Shown here: positions 1 through 7,945 of the stretch, piece by piece
How the letters are laid out: each line of letters starts with the position of its first letter
How positions within the stretch are numbered: the stretch's first letter is position 1
DNA from: Streptomyces sp. CBMA152
GTDB lineage: Bacteria; Actinomycetota; Actinomycetes; Streptomycetales; Streptomycetaceae
Direction of reading: 5' to 3'
Assembly: GCF_014596475.1 (NCBI RefSeq)
Contig: NZ_MECJ01000039.1
Span: 1-64,000 of the forward strand
DNA: 64,000 bases
The notes under the pieces: model-generated
What the model saw: only the letters and a program-made list of their open reading frames with translations
Told to the model about the DNA's origin: nothing
Databases searched by the model: none
Program-made: the position numbers and the translations under genes

Positions 1-96
1 TAAGGCTCCCAGTAGACGACTGGGTTGATAGGCCAGATGTGGAAGCCTCGTAAGGGGTGGAGCTGACTGGTACTAATAGGCCGAGGGCTTGTCCTC
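1..96 (+). rRNA. rrl: 23S ribosomal RNA, 3' end (partial)
   Basis: The window starts inside the last ~100 nt of a 23S rRNA. The characteristic 3' segment with GGTACTAATAGGCCGAGG is present around 69-86, and the molecule ends near the GTCCTC at 91-96. The exact mature 3' end cannot be fixed from sequence alone. The gene continues upstream of the window, and 5S rRNA follows after a spacer of about 75 nt, as in a normal rrn operon. Confidence 0.95.
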
Positions 97-170
97 AGTT
101 GCTCGCGTCCACTGTGTTAGTTCTGAAATAACGAACAGCTGTGTCAATGCCAGCGTTCAAATTTCATAGT

Positions 171-289
171 GTTTCGGTGGTCATAGCGTTAGGGAAACGC
201 CCGGTTACATTCCGAACCCGGAAGCTAAGCCTTTCAGCGCCGATGGTACTGCAGGGGGGACCCTGTGGGAGAGTAGGACGCCGCCGAAC
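171..289 (+). rRNA. rrf: 5S ribosomal RNA
   Basis: A complete 5S rRNA of about 119 nt. It starts with GTTTCGGTGGTCATAGCG and ends with the complementary GCCGCCGAAC, which closes helix I. The conserved CGAACCCGGAAG segment of loops B and C is present at about 224-235. It lies 75 nt after 23S rRNA and 11 nt before a strong terminator hairpin, so it is the last gene of the rrn operon. Confidence 0.96.
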
Positions 290-299
290 AAATTTTGAG

Positions 300-334
300 A
301 AAAGCCCCGTACCGGGATCCGGTACGGGGCTTTT
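300..334 (+). terminator. Intrinsic terminator of the rRNA operon
   Basis: A perfect 16-bp inverted repeat (300-315 paired with 319-334) has a 3-nt loop. The core is GCCCCGTACCGG, with four A-U pairs at the base so the 3' arm ends in TTTT. It follows 5S rRNA directly. The A-U base makes it likely to work as a terminator, and being symmetric it could also act on the opposite strand. Confidence 0.9.
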
Positions 335-413
335 CTGCGTTCTGGCATCATCGACGGCCGCCACCCGTCTAGCCTGGGGCCCCATCGTGCCGTACGAGCG
401 AGGAGCCCCGAGA

Positions 414-2675
414 ATGACGCAGCACGCGGCAGACGGTCACCACGAGATCCAAGTGCGAGGAGCACGGGAGAACAACCTCAAAGGCGTCGACATAGACATC
501 CCGAAGCGGCGGTTAACCGTCTTTACCGGCGTATCGGGCTCCGGCAAGTCCTCGCTGGTCTTCGGCACCATCGCCGCCGAGTCACAGCGACTGATCAACG
601 AGACGTACACCGCCTTCGTACAGTCCTTCATGACGAGCGCTGCCCGCCCGGACGTCGACGCCATGCACAACCTGACCACGGCGATCGTGCTGGACCAGGA
701 GCGGATGGGTGTCAATTCGCGCTCCACCGTAGGCACCGCCACCGACGCGTTCACCATGCTCCGGATCGTCTTCAGCCGTCTCGGCGACCCGTATGTGGGA
801 ACGTCGAGCGCCTTCAGCTTCAACACCCCCGAAGGCATGTGCCCGCGCTGCGAGGGGATGGGCGAGGTCACCGCCGTGGACCCCGACCAGCTCGTCGACC
901 GGGAGAAGTCCCTCAACGAGGACGCGATCACCGTCCCCAACATGGGCGTCGGCACCTACAACTGGGAGACCTTCGCCAGCACCGGGCTGTTCGACCCGGA
1001 CAAGAAGCTCAAGAACTACACCGACGCCGAGTGGGAGGACTTCCTCTACAAGCCGGCGACCAAGGTGAAGATCGGCACCAAGAGCTTCAACTACGAGGGC
1101 CTGGTCGTGAAGATCCAGCGGGTCTATCTCAACAAGGACCGCGAGGCCATGCAGCCGCACATCCGCGCCTTCGCCGACCGGGCCGTGTCCTTCGCGGACT
1201 GCCCCGACTGCGGCGGCAGCCGCCTCAGCCAGGCGGCTCTCGGCTCCCGTATCAACGGCGTGAACATCGCCGAGTGCGCGGCCATGCAGATCAGCGACCT
1301 CGCCGCGTTCGTGCGGGGACTCGACGAGCCGTCCGTCGCCCCGTTGCTCGTCAACCTCATCGGCCTCCTTGACTCCCTCGTCGAGATCGGACTCGGCTAC
1401 CTCAGCCTCGACCGGAGCACCGGCACCCTCTCCGGTGGCGAGGCCCAACGCGTCAAGATGGTGCGGCACTTGGGCTCCAGCCTGACCGATGTGACGTACG
1501 TGTTCGACGAGCCGACCACCGGCCTCCACCCGCACGACATCGCCCGGATGAACGATCTGCTGATCCGGCTGCGGGACAAGGGCAACACGGTGCTCGTGGT
1601 CGAGCACAAGCCCGAGGTCATCGAGATCGCCGACCACGTGGTCGACCTCGGGCCGGGCGCGGGCCAGCATGGCGGCGAGATCTGCTACTACGGCGACGTC
1701 GCCGGGCTGCGCGCGTCCGACACGCTGACCGGCCGGCACCTCGACCACCGGGCACGGCTGCGCGAGACGTTCCGCAAGCCGAGCGGTCACCTCTCCATCA
1801 AGGGCGCGGCCCAGCACAACCTCCGCGACGTCGACGTGGAGATCCCGCTCGGCGTGCTGACCGTCGTCACCGGTGTCGCGGGCTCCGGCAAGAGCTCGCT
1901 GATCCACGGCAATCTGGCCGGCCGCGACGGCGTGGTCGTCGCCGACCAGTCACCCATCCGCGGCTCCCGGCGCAGCAACCCGGCCACGTACACCGGACTC
2001 CTGAATCCGGTCCGCAACGCCTTCGCGAAGGCCAACGGCGTCAAGGCCGCCCTGTTCAGCGCCAACTCCGAGGGTGCCTGCCCGACTTGCAACGGCCTCG
2101 GTCTGATCTTCACCGATGTCGCGATGATGGGCCAGGTCGCCTCGGTGTGCGAGCAGTGCGAGGGCCTCCGGTTCACGCCCGAGGTGCTGACGTACACCCT
2201 GAACGGCAAGAACATCAGCGAGGTGCTGGGCATGCCCGTGGAGGAGGCGGTCGACTTCTTCCCCTCCGGTCAGGCGCACGCCATCGTCTCCCGCCTGGCG
2301 GACGTCGGCCTCGGCTATCTGCGCCTCGGCCAGCCGTTGAACACCCTCTCCGGCGGTGAGCGCCAGCGGCTCAAGCTCGCGATCCACATGGCGGAGGACC
2401 GCTCGGTGTACGTCCTGGACGAGCCGACCACCGGCCTCCACCTCGCCGACGTCGACCAACTGCTGGCCCTGCTCGACCGGCTGGTCGACTCCGGCAACAC
2501 CGTCATCGCCATCGAGCACCACCAGGCGGTGATGGCCCACGCCGACTGGATCGTGGACCTCGGCCCCGGAGCCGGCCACGACGGCGGCCAGGTCGTCTTC
2601 ACCGGCACCCCGGCCGAACTGATCGCGGATGCGGATACTTTGACTGCGCGTCACCTCCGTGACTACGTCGCTTAG
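414..2675 (+). CDS. UvrA-like ABC ATPase (DrrC type)
   Basis: A 753-aa protein with two UvrA-type ABC ATPase halves. Walker A (GVSGSGKSS) is at residues ~39-47, CxxC zinc pairs at ~143 and ~263, LSGGEAQR at ~338 and Walker B (FDEPTTGLHP) at ~364. The second half repeats this: Walker A ~487, CPTC ~555, CEQC ~579, LSGGERQR ~644, Walker B ~666. At ~750 aa it is much shorter than UvrA of excision repair (~950 aa) and matches the short class that includes DrrC of the daunorubicin producer. That suggests DNA-lesion or intercalator protection rather than the housekeeping UvrA. The ATG at 414 is chosen because AGGAGC lies 7 nt upstream; an open frame extends back into the 5S gene but cannot be coding there. 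Confidence 0.88.
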   Translation: MTQHAADGHHEIQVRGARENNLKGVDIDIPKRRLTVFTGVSGSGKSSLVFGTIAAESQRLINETYTAFVQSFMTSAARPDVDAMHNLTTAIVLDQERMGVNSRSTVGTATDAFTMLRIVFSRLGDPYVGTSSAFSFNTPEGMCPRCEGMGEVTAVDPDQLVDREKSLNEDAITVPNMGVGTYNWETFASTGLFDPDKKLKNYTDAEWEDFLYKPATKVKIGTKSFNYEGLVVKIQRVYLNKDREAMQPHIRAFADRAVSFADCPDCGGSRLSQAALGSRINGVNIAECAAMQISDLAAFVRGLDEPSVAPLLVNLIGLLDSLVEIGLGYLSLDRSTGTLSGGEAQRVKMVRHLGSSLTDVTYVFDEPTTGLHPHDIARMNDLLIRLRDKGNTVLVVEHKPEVIEIADHVVDLGPGAGQHGGEICYYGDVAGLRASDTLTGRHLDHRARLRETFRKPSGHLSIKGAAQHNLRDVDVEIPLGVLTVVTGVAGSGKSSLIHGNLAGRDGVVVADQSPIRGSRRSNPATYTGLLNPVRNAFAKANGVKAALFSANSEGACPTCNGLGLIFTDVAMMGQVASVCEQCEGLRFTPEVLTYTLNGKNISEVLGMPVEEAVDFFPSGQAHAIVSRLADVGLGYLRLGQPLNTLSGGERQRLKLAIHMAEDRSVYVLDEPTTGLHLADVDQLLALLDRLVDSGNTVIAIEHHQAVMAHADWIVDLGPGAGHDGGQVVFTGTPAELIADADTLTARHLRDYVA

Positions 2676-2730
2676 ACCGTCGGTCCTCCTCTAGCGATCG
2701 GGATCGGGCAGCTGCGGAGCGGGAGTTCTG

Positions 2731-4401
2731 TCAGGTGGCGGCGCCGGGAGCCTCGGGCACAGAGGCGCTCACCGCCGTCACCGCGGCCTCCGCCTCCTTC
2801 GCCAGCTCGGCGCAGCCCGCACGGCCCGCCGGAGTCAGCCGCCGGAACAGCTGCTCCCCGGTGGCATAGGCGGCGGAGGCGTGGGCGGGCATTCCCGCCT
2901 CGCCGGCCGCTATCGCCAGCCGGAAGTGCTCCCCGACGACGCTCATCCCCAGTCCGTAGTTGTGCCAGCCCTCGGCACTCGTGTCCTCGGCCGCGTCCGG
3001 ACCGGCTTTCGGTATGGGGATGTCGAGCGCCGTCTGTACCGCGTCCGACCCCGCCGCCGATCCCAGAGCCGTCTCCGGATCACCCGCCCCGAGCGCGGTC
3101 ACCACCCCGCGCAGCGCCGCCGCAGCCGATTCCAGTGCCTCCCGCTCCCGCTCCAGCCGGGCGAGCGTGCATCCCTCCGACGCCCTGTTCCACGCCGTGT
3201 CCTGGAGCGAGACGTAGAGCCGCTGGGCGCGGGCTGCCTGGGCCAGGTCGCCGATCAGCTCCAATTCGTGGCTGAGGGTGCGGAGTCGGGGCCGGTCGGC
3301 GCCCGAGTACGGCCCGGGCTTGTGCCCCGAGCGCAGGGCGCGCAGTATCTCGGCGTCCGGCCCGGTGTCGTCCAGCATCCGTATGAGCGCGGCCCGGGCG
3401 TGCTCGGTGAGACCCTGCGAGTGGGCAAGTGCGATCCAGGTGAGCTCGCCCTCGTCGGCAGGGTCCGTGCCGTACTCGGACTCGTCGAGGTCCCGTGCCC
3501 AGCGTCCCAGCGCCGCCGCATCCTGCGGCATGCCACCGAGGCCGCACCACGTGTCGTACGTCGTCTCATGGACCTCGCGCAGCAGCGGCAGATCCTCCGG
3601 CAGTCCGCGCAGCCCCACCAGGACGACGGCGAGGCGCAGTTCGTCGCTCATTCCGGCCTGGTCCGCCTCGCGCTTCATCAGCAGGCGCAGGAACGGCAGA
3701 TCCTCTTCCCGGCGGTCGTACTGCGCCGCCCGCAGCACCACCGCCCGGCGGGTGTCGTCCCCGGCCACGTCCTCCCAGGCGGCGGGGTCGGCGCGCAGCA
3801 GCGCCAGGTCCGCGCGGCCCGGACCGAGCACGGTCTGCCACAGCGGCGGACGGGGATGCCGGTCCAATGGCTCGTAGGCGAGCAGTTCCTCGGCGTTGAG
3901 CAGCAGATATTCGGGCTCGGTACGGATCAGGGCGTCGTACAGCCGGGCGACCAGCTCGGTGGGGGAGCGGTCGGGCAGCCCGAGCCCGGTGCGCAAGTCG
4001 GCCCGGAACGTGGCCAGTTCCGGGACGTACTCAAGGACCTCCTCCTCCAGCTCGGCCAGGTCGTCCCGGATCCGCTGTTCGCCGTCGGGATCGTCCGCCG
4101 GGGTCAGCGAGACGCAGTCGTGCCAGGACGGCAGCCCGATGATCACCTCCAGCGCCTCGGTGACGCTGTCGCCGATCAGCCCGGCCTGGCCCTCCGACGA
4201 CGCGTACAGCACGCGCCCGCCGCCGCACACGAAGAACGTGCCGCCGGTGTCGTCGCCCGCTATCGGCACCAGCGAGCCCCCCGAGGCCAGCCGCACCGCT
4301 TCGACATGATCGGCCCGGTCCAGGTCGAAGTTGAAGGGGTACGCGGCCAGTTCGGCCAGGTCGGGTCGCTGTCGCAGCAGGTCGAGTGCGTGATCGGTCA
4401 T
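2731..4401 (-). CDS. Large SUKH-like (SMI1/KNR4-type) protein of unknown function
   Basis: A 556-aa soluble protein. Residues ~35-95 resemble a SUKH (SMI1/KNR4) core: a hydrophobic strand ending in LVPIAGDDTGGTFFVC, then a hairpin and the segment LEVIIGLPSWHDCV. SUKH domains are often immunity modules against polymorphic toxins, but many also occur as stand-alone proteins. The remaining ~450 residues look alpha-helical (Leu/Ala/Glu-rich, no membrane segments, no catalytic motif that I recognise). The ATG at 4401 is preferred over a TTG 30 nt upstream because MTDHALDLL begins the ordered region, though neither has a clear ribosome binding site. No toxin gene is adjacent, so an immunity role is not supported by context. 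Confidence 0.7.
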   Translation of the reverse strand: MTDHALDLLRQRPDLAELAAYPFNFDLDRADHVEAVRLASGGSLVPIAGDDTGGTFFVCGGGRVLYASSEGQAGLIGDSVTEALEVIIGLPSWHDCVSLTPADDPDGEQRIRDDLAELEEEVLEYVPELATFRADLRTGLGLPDRSPTELVARLYDALIRTEPEYLLLNAEELLAYEPLDRHPRPPLWQTVLGPGRADLALLRADPAAWEDVAGDDTRRAVVLRAAQYDRREEDLPFLRLLMKREADQAGMSDELRLAVVLVGLRGLPEDLPLLREVHETTYDTWCGLGGMPQDAAALGRWARDLDESEYGTDPADEGELTWIALAHSQGLTEHARAALIRMLDDTGPDAEILRALRSGHKPGPYSGADRPRLRTLSHELELIGDLAQAARAQRLYVSLQDTAWNRASEGCTLARLEREREALESAAAALRGVVTALGAGDPETALGSAAGSDAVQTALDIPIPKAGPDAAEDTSAEGWHNYGLGMSVVGEHFRLAIAAGEAGMPAHASAAYATGEQLFRRLTPAGRAGCAELAKEAEAAVTAVSASVPEAPGAAT

Positions 4402-4539
4402 GTCACAGAACGTAACAGCCCCCACTGACAACGCCGTTGCGCAGCCGTCGCCCGGGCTCGTTTCGCGGAGGAGTCTGCGCAGGTGGCAGGGCTGGAGCAG
4501 AGGTTTTCCACAGGTTCCCGGGCTGCGGTCGGTGGGGTT

Positions 4540-4926
4540 CTACACGGGCTGGAGCAGGTCCCAGCGGTTGCCGTACAGGTCCTCGAAGACCGCGACCGAG
4601 CCGTACGCCTCGTGCCGGGGCTCCTCCAGGAACCGCACGCCCGCCGCCGTCATCCGGGCGTGGTCGACCGCGAAGTCCTCGGTGTGGAGGAAGAAGCCGA
4701 CCCGGCCGCCGGTCTGCGCGCCGATGCTCGCGCGCTCGGCCTCGTTCTTGGCGCGGGCCAGTAGCAACGACGCGGTGCCGGTGCCGCGCGGCCGGACCAC
4801 CACCCAGCGGGAGCCGTCGCCACGGTCGGTGTCCTCGACCAGTTCGAAGCCGAGTGCGTCGGTGTAGAAGGCGATGGCCTCGTCGTAGTTGCGGACGACG
4901 AGGGCGATGAGCGCGATGTGGGACAT
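4540..4926 (-). CDS. VOC (glyoxalase-fold) family protein
   Basis: A 128-aa protein with two beta-alpha-beta-beta-beta modules. The first is MSHIALIALVVRNYDEAIAFY with LGFELVEDT. The second ends in VAVFEDLYGNRWDLLQ, the typical closing strand carrying a metal-ligand position. The family includes glyoxalases, dioxygenases and antibiotic-binding proteins; nothing here identifies the substrate. It stands alone between a minus-strand SUKH-like gene and a divergent kinase gene. There is no strong ribosome binding site at the ATG. Confidence 0.8.
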   Translation of the reverse strand: MSHIALIALVVRNYDEAIAFYTDALGFELVEDTDRGDGSRWVVVRPRGTGTASLLLARAKNEAERASIGAQTGGRVGFFLHTEDFAVDHARMTAAGVRFLEEPRHEAYGSVAVFEDLYGNRWDLLQPV

Positions 4927-5022
4927 GGGGCGAGGTTATACGTATGACTCTGGCCTGGCCAAGCCGCCACGAACTGGAGCTCGCTCGGTGCCAGAATCCG
5001 GAGCCTGTTCGGTACTGGAACA

Positions 5023-5667
5023 ATGCCGCGCATGGAGCCCGTCCACCTCGATCGTCTCGTCGAGCGCGCCCGGCTGCTCGCCGCGCCCGGCCGCCGGTGT
5101 CTGCTCGGTATCGCCGGGCCGCCCGGAGCCGGGAAGTCCACCCTGGCCGAGCGGCTGGTCGAACGGCTGGGAGGGCAGGCCGTGCTCGTCCCCATGGACG
5201 GCTTCCATCTCGCCCAGGCCGAACTGATCCGCCTCGGACGCGAAGGCCGCAAGGGCGCACCGGACACCTTCGACGCCGCCGGATACGCTGCCCTGCTCAC
5301 CCGGCTGCGCACCCCCGAGCCCGGCACGGTGGTGTACGCGCCCGCCTTCGACCGTGCGCTGGAGGAGCCGGTCGCCGGGAGCCTCCCGGTCGGCCCTGAA
5401 GTGCCGCTCGTGGTGACCGAGGGCAACTACCTGCTGCATGATCAAGACGCGTGGGCCCCGGTCAGAGGCCTGCTCGACGAAGTCTGGTACCTGGACATCG
5501 ACGGGGAGGAACGGGTGCGCAGGCTCGTCGAGCGGCATGTCCGGTTCGGGAAGGCCCGCTCGTACGCCGAACGGTGGGTCAGGGAGTCGGACGAGGCCAA
5601 CGCGCGCGTAGTGGCCGGTGGCCGGGACCGTGCGGATCTTGTCGTGAGCACCGTAGGGGCTGGGTAG
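5023..5667 (+). CDS. P-loop nucleoside/sugar kinase-like protein (uridine kinase superfamily)
   Basis: A 214-aa protein with Walker A GIAGPPGAGKSTLAERL near residues 28-44. It also has the conserved MDGFHL segment (~65), with the acidic residue that usually binds substrate, and a later RLVERHVRFGKA lid-like segment. This pattern fits the phosphoribulokinase/uridine kinase superfamily members often annotated as nucleoside or fructose kinase-like proteins. The real substrate cannot be told. Two starts are possible, ATG 5023 and ATG 5032; neither has a strong Shine-Dalgarno, and the earlier one is used. The gene is divergent from the VOC gene. Confidence 0.75.
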   Translation: MPRMEPVHLDRLVERARLLAAPGRRCLLGIAGPPGAGKSTLAERLVERLGGQAVLVPMDGFHLAQAELIRLGREGRKGAPDTFDAAGYAALLTRLRTPEPGTVVYAPAFDRALEEPVAGSLPVGPEVPLVVTEGNYLLHDQDAWAPVRGLLDEVWYLDIDGEERVRRLVERHVRFGKARSYAERWVRESDEANARVVAGGRDRADLVVSTVGAG

Positions 5668-5750
5668 GCTCGGCCTTCACCGGGCGTGGGAACGGCGTAG
5701 GGATCTACCACGGGGCTACCGTGTGACCCGTGTGACGGAAGGCAGCTGAC

Positions 5751-6710
5751 GTGGGGATATTCCGACGAGGGCCGAAGCGGGACCGGAGCGACACGCCCCG
5801 GGACGCGGAGTTCGGCTATTTCTCGGCCGACGAGGGCTCGCGGTTCCGTGCCCAGGCACGCGAGGCGTTCGCCGAGCAGGGCCTGGAGGTGACCGTCTAC
5901 GCCGACTTCGTGAAGGACAGCGGCGGCCGCCAGTTCGGCCTCGGAAACCTCGCCGCGGTCTGCCACAACGACCGCCGTGGACCGCGTGTGTGGCCGGAAC
6001 TGATTCGTCGCCATGTCGGCATGGTGCTCCGCACCATGGACGGACCCTCCGCGCTCGACATCCTCTCGCCCGAGCAGATCCGCGCGCAGCTCTACCCGCG
6101 CGTGATCAGCCAGGCGAGCCTCGACCCGCAGACCTTCAGCTACGCGCGCGGTATCGCTCCCGGCCTGTACGAGATCCTCGCCCTCGACCTCCCGGAGAGC
6201 GTCATGATGCTCACCGACGAGGCGCTGGAGCCGCTGGGCCCGATCCCCGAACTGCGCGCCCAGGCCCTGAGCAACCTGCGGAATCTGCCCGTCGAGTCGC
6301 ACGAGACCGTCAAGGGTGAGGACGGCATGCGGTTCGAGGTCGTCGTCGGCGACTCGTTCTACACGGCCAGCCGGGTGCTGGCGCTCGACGCCCTGGTGCC
6401 GAAGCTCACCGGCCGCGAACTGACGAAGGACGGCGCCCTCGTCGCCATGCCGTTCCGCCACCAGCTCGCGTTCCACGTCATCCGCGACTCCGGAATGATC
6501 CCCGCCCTCAACGCCATGGCGTCGTTCGCCGCGTCCGGCTTTGAGGACACCCCCGGCTCCATCAGCCCGTTCGTCTACTGGTGGCGCGACGGTACGTTGA
6601 CCCAGCTCAGCGATCGAGAGGACCACGGGGACGGGCTGCGGATCCTCGTCGGCGACGACTTCCAGGAGCTTCTGGAGCGGCTGGTGGGGGACAGCCAGGA
6701 AGGCGCCTGA
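5751..6710 (+). CDS. Conserved hypothetical protein, DUF1444-like
   Basis: A 319-aa protein with no signal peptide or membrane segment. Segments such as LRTMDGPSALDILSPEQI and the centre-to-end layout resemble the DUF1444 (YtpQ) family, an uncharacterised group, but the match is from memory only. The GTG start at 5751 is supported by GGAAGG eight nt upstream. It lies 83 nt downstream of the kinase gene on the same strand and may be co-transcribed with it. Confidence 0.6.
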   Translation: MGIFRRGPKRDRSDTPRDAEFGYFSADEGSRFRAQAREAFAEQGLEVTVYADFVKDSGGRQFGLGNLAAVCHNDRRGPRVWPELIRRHVGMVLRTMDGPSALDILSPEQIRAQLYPRVISQASLDPQTFSYARGIAPGLYEILALDLPESVMMLTDEALEPLGPIPELRAQALSNLRNLPVESHETVKGEDGMRFEVVVGDSFYTASRVLALDALVPKLTGRELTKDGALVAMPFRHQLAFHVIRDSGMIPALNAMASFAASGFEDTPGSISPFVYWWRDGTLTQLSDREDHGDGLRILVGDDFQELLERLVGDSQEGA

Positions 6711-6796
6711 GCCGACGTCTGCCGCCCCTCGCAGCCCCTGCTTCCGGATGCGAAATCCCGATCGCGTTCGCCACGGCGCGAGGGCAGGATGAGGCC

Positions 6797-7945
6797 ATGT
6801 CGCTCACACCCGCACCCGCGCCCTTCACCGCCGACGACTACCGCGCACGCATGGCGCGCGCCACCGAGTCCGCCGCCGCTGCCGGACTGTCCGGTCTGCT
6901 CGTCGCGCCCGGGCCCGACCTGGTCTATCTGACCGGCTATCAGCCGACCGCGATCACCGAGCGGCTGACCGTCCTGGTACTCGCAGCCGGACAGGAGCCG
7001 GTCCTCGTCGTGCCGAAGCTGGAGGCGTCCGACGCGGAGCACGCCCCCGGGGCCGCCGCGCTCACCCTGCGGGACTGGACCGACGCCGTCGACCCGTACG
7101 CCCTGACCGCGCCCCTCCTGGCGCCCTCTGGGAACGCCGGTTCCCCACAGCGTTTCGGGGTCAGCGACAACGCCTGGGCGTTGCACCTGCTCGGCTTGCA
7201 GCAGCGGCTTCCGGAGACTTCTTTTGCGGCGCTCACCGAGGCGCTGCCGATGCTGCGGGCGGTCAAGGACGAGCATGAGCTGGCGCGGCTCGAAGCGGCC
7301 GGAGCGGCGGCCGACGAGGCGTACACAGAGATCCTGAAGGTCCGGTTCGCGGGCCGCAAGGAGACGGACGTCGCGGCGGACCTGGCCGCTCTGCTCATCA
7401 AGTACGGCCACTCGCAAGTGGACTTCACCGTCGTCGGTTCGGGGCCCAACGGCGCCAATCCGCACCACGAGGCGGGCGACCGGACCATCGCGCACGGCGA
7501 CATGGTCGTGCTCGACTTCGGCGGCCTCAAGCACGGCTACGGCTCGGACACCACCCGTAGCGTCCACGTCGGCGAGCCCAGCGCCGACGAACAGCGCGTC
7601 CACGACGTCGTCCGCGAGGCCCAGCGGGCGGGGTTCGAGGCGGTGCGGCCGGGCGCGGCCTGCCAGGACGTCGACCGGGCGGCGCGCGCGGTGATCGAGG
7701 AGGCCGGATACGGCGAGTACTTCATCCACCGCACCGGCCACGGCATCGGTGTCACCACCCATGAGCCGCCCTACATGATCGAGGGCGAGGAACAGCCGCT
7801 GGTGCCCGGCATGTGCTTCTCCATCGAGCCGGGCATCTATCTGCCGGGCCGCTTCGGCGTGCGCATCGAGGACATCGTCACGGTCACCGAGGACGGCGGC
7901 CGCAGTTTCAACAACACCGCGCGCGAGATGGCAGTCGTCGAATAG
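6797..7945 (+). CDS. Xaa-Pro aminopeptidase/dipeptidase (M24 family)
   Basis: A 382-aa pita-bread metallopeptidase. The creatinase-like N-terminal domain is followed by the M24 catalytic domain. Its metal ligands are visible: VVLDFGG (first Asp) and GSDTTRS (second Asp) near residues 235-255, TGHGIGVTTHE (His), SIEPGIY (Glu) and VRIEDIV (Glu). It should remove or cleave residues next to proline in cytosolic peptides. The ATG at 6797 is chosen over an open frame extending 216 nt upstream, because GATGAGG precedes it and the protein aligns with the normal family length. It converges on treZ with no gap between the two stop codons. Confidence 0.9.
   Translation: MSLTPAPAPFTADDYRARMARATESAAAAGLSGLLVAPGPDLVYLTGYQPTAITERLTVLVLAAGQEPVLVVPKLEASDAEHAPGAAALTLRDWTDAVDPYALTAPLLAPSGNAGSPQRFGVSDNAWALHLLGLQQRLPETSFAALTEALPMLRAVKDEHELARLEAAGAAADEAYTEILKVRFAGRKETDVAADLAALLIKYGHSQVDFTVVGSGPNGANPHHEAGDRTIAHGDMVVLDFGGLKHGYGSDTTRSVHVGEPSADEQRVHDVVREAQRAGFEAVRPGAACQDVDRAARAVIEEAGYGEYFIHRTGHGIGVTTHEPPYMIEGEEQPLVPGMCFSIEPGIYLPGRFGVRIEDIVTVTEDGGRSFNNTAREMAVVE

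Noticed and set aside
141..413. An N-terminal extension of the UvrA-like gene back into the 5S rRNA
   Set aside because: It would translate rRNA and the terminator hairpin. ATG 414 has a ribosome binding site.
2881..4428. A 515-codon plus-strand open frame antisense to the SUKH-like gene
   Set aside because: Product is Arg/Gln/Gly-rich with no recognisable domain, and codon bias follows the opposite strand. It is a GC-rich shadow frame.
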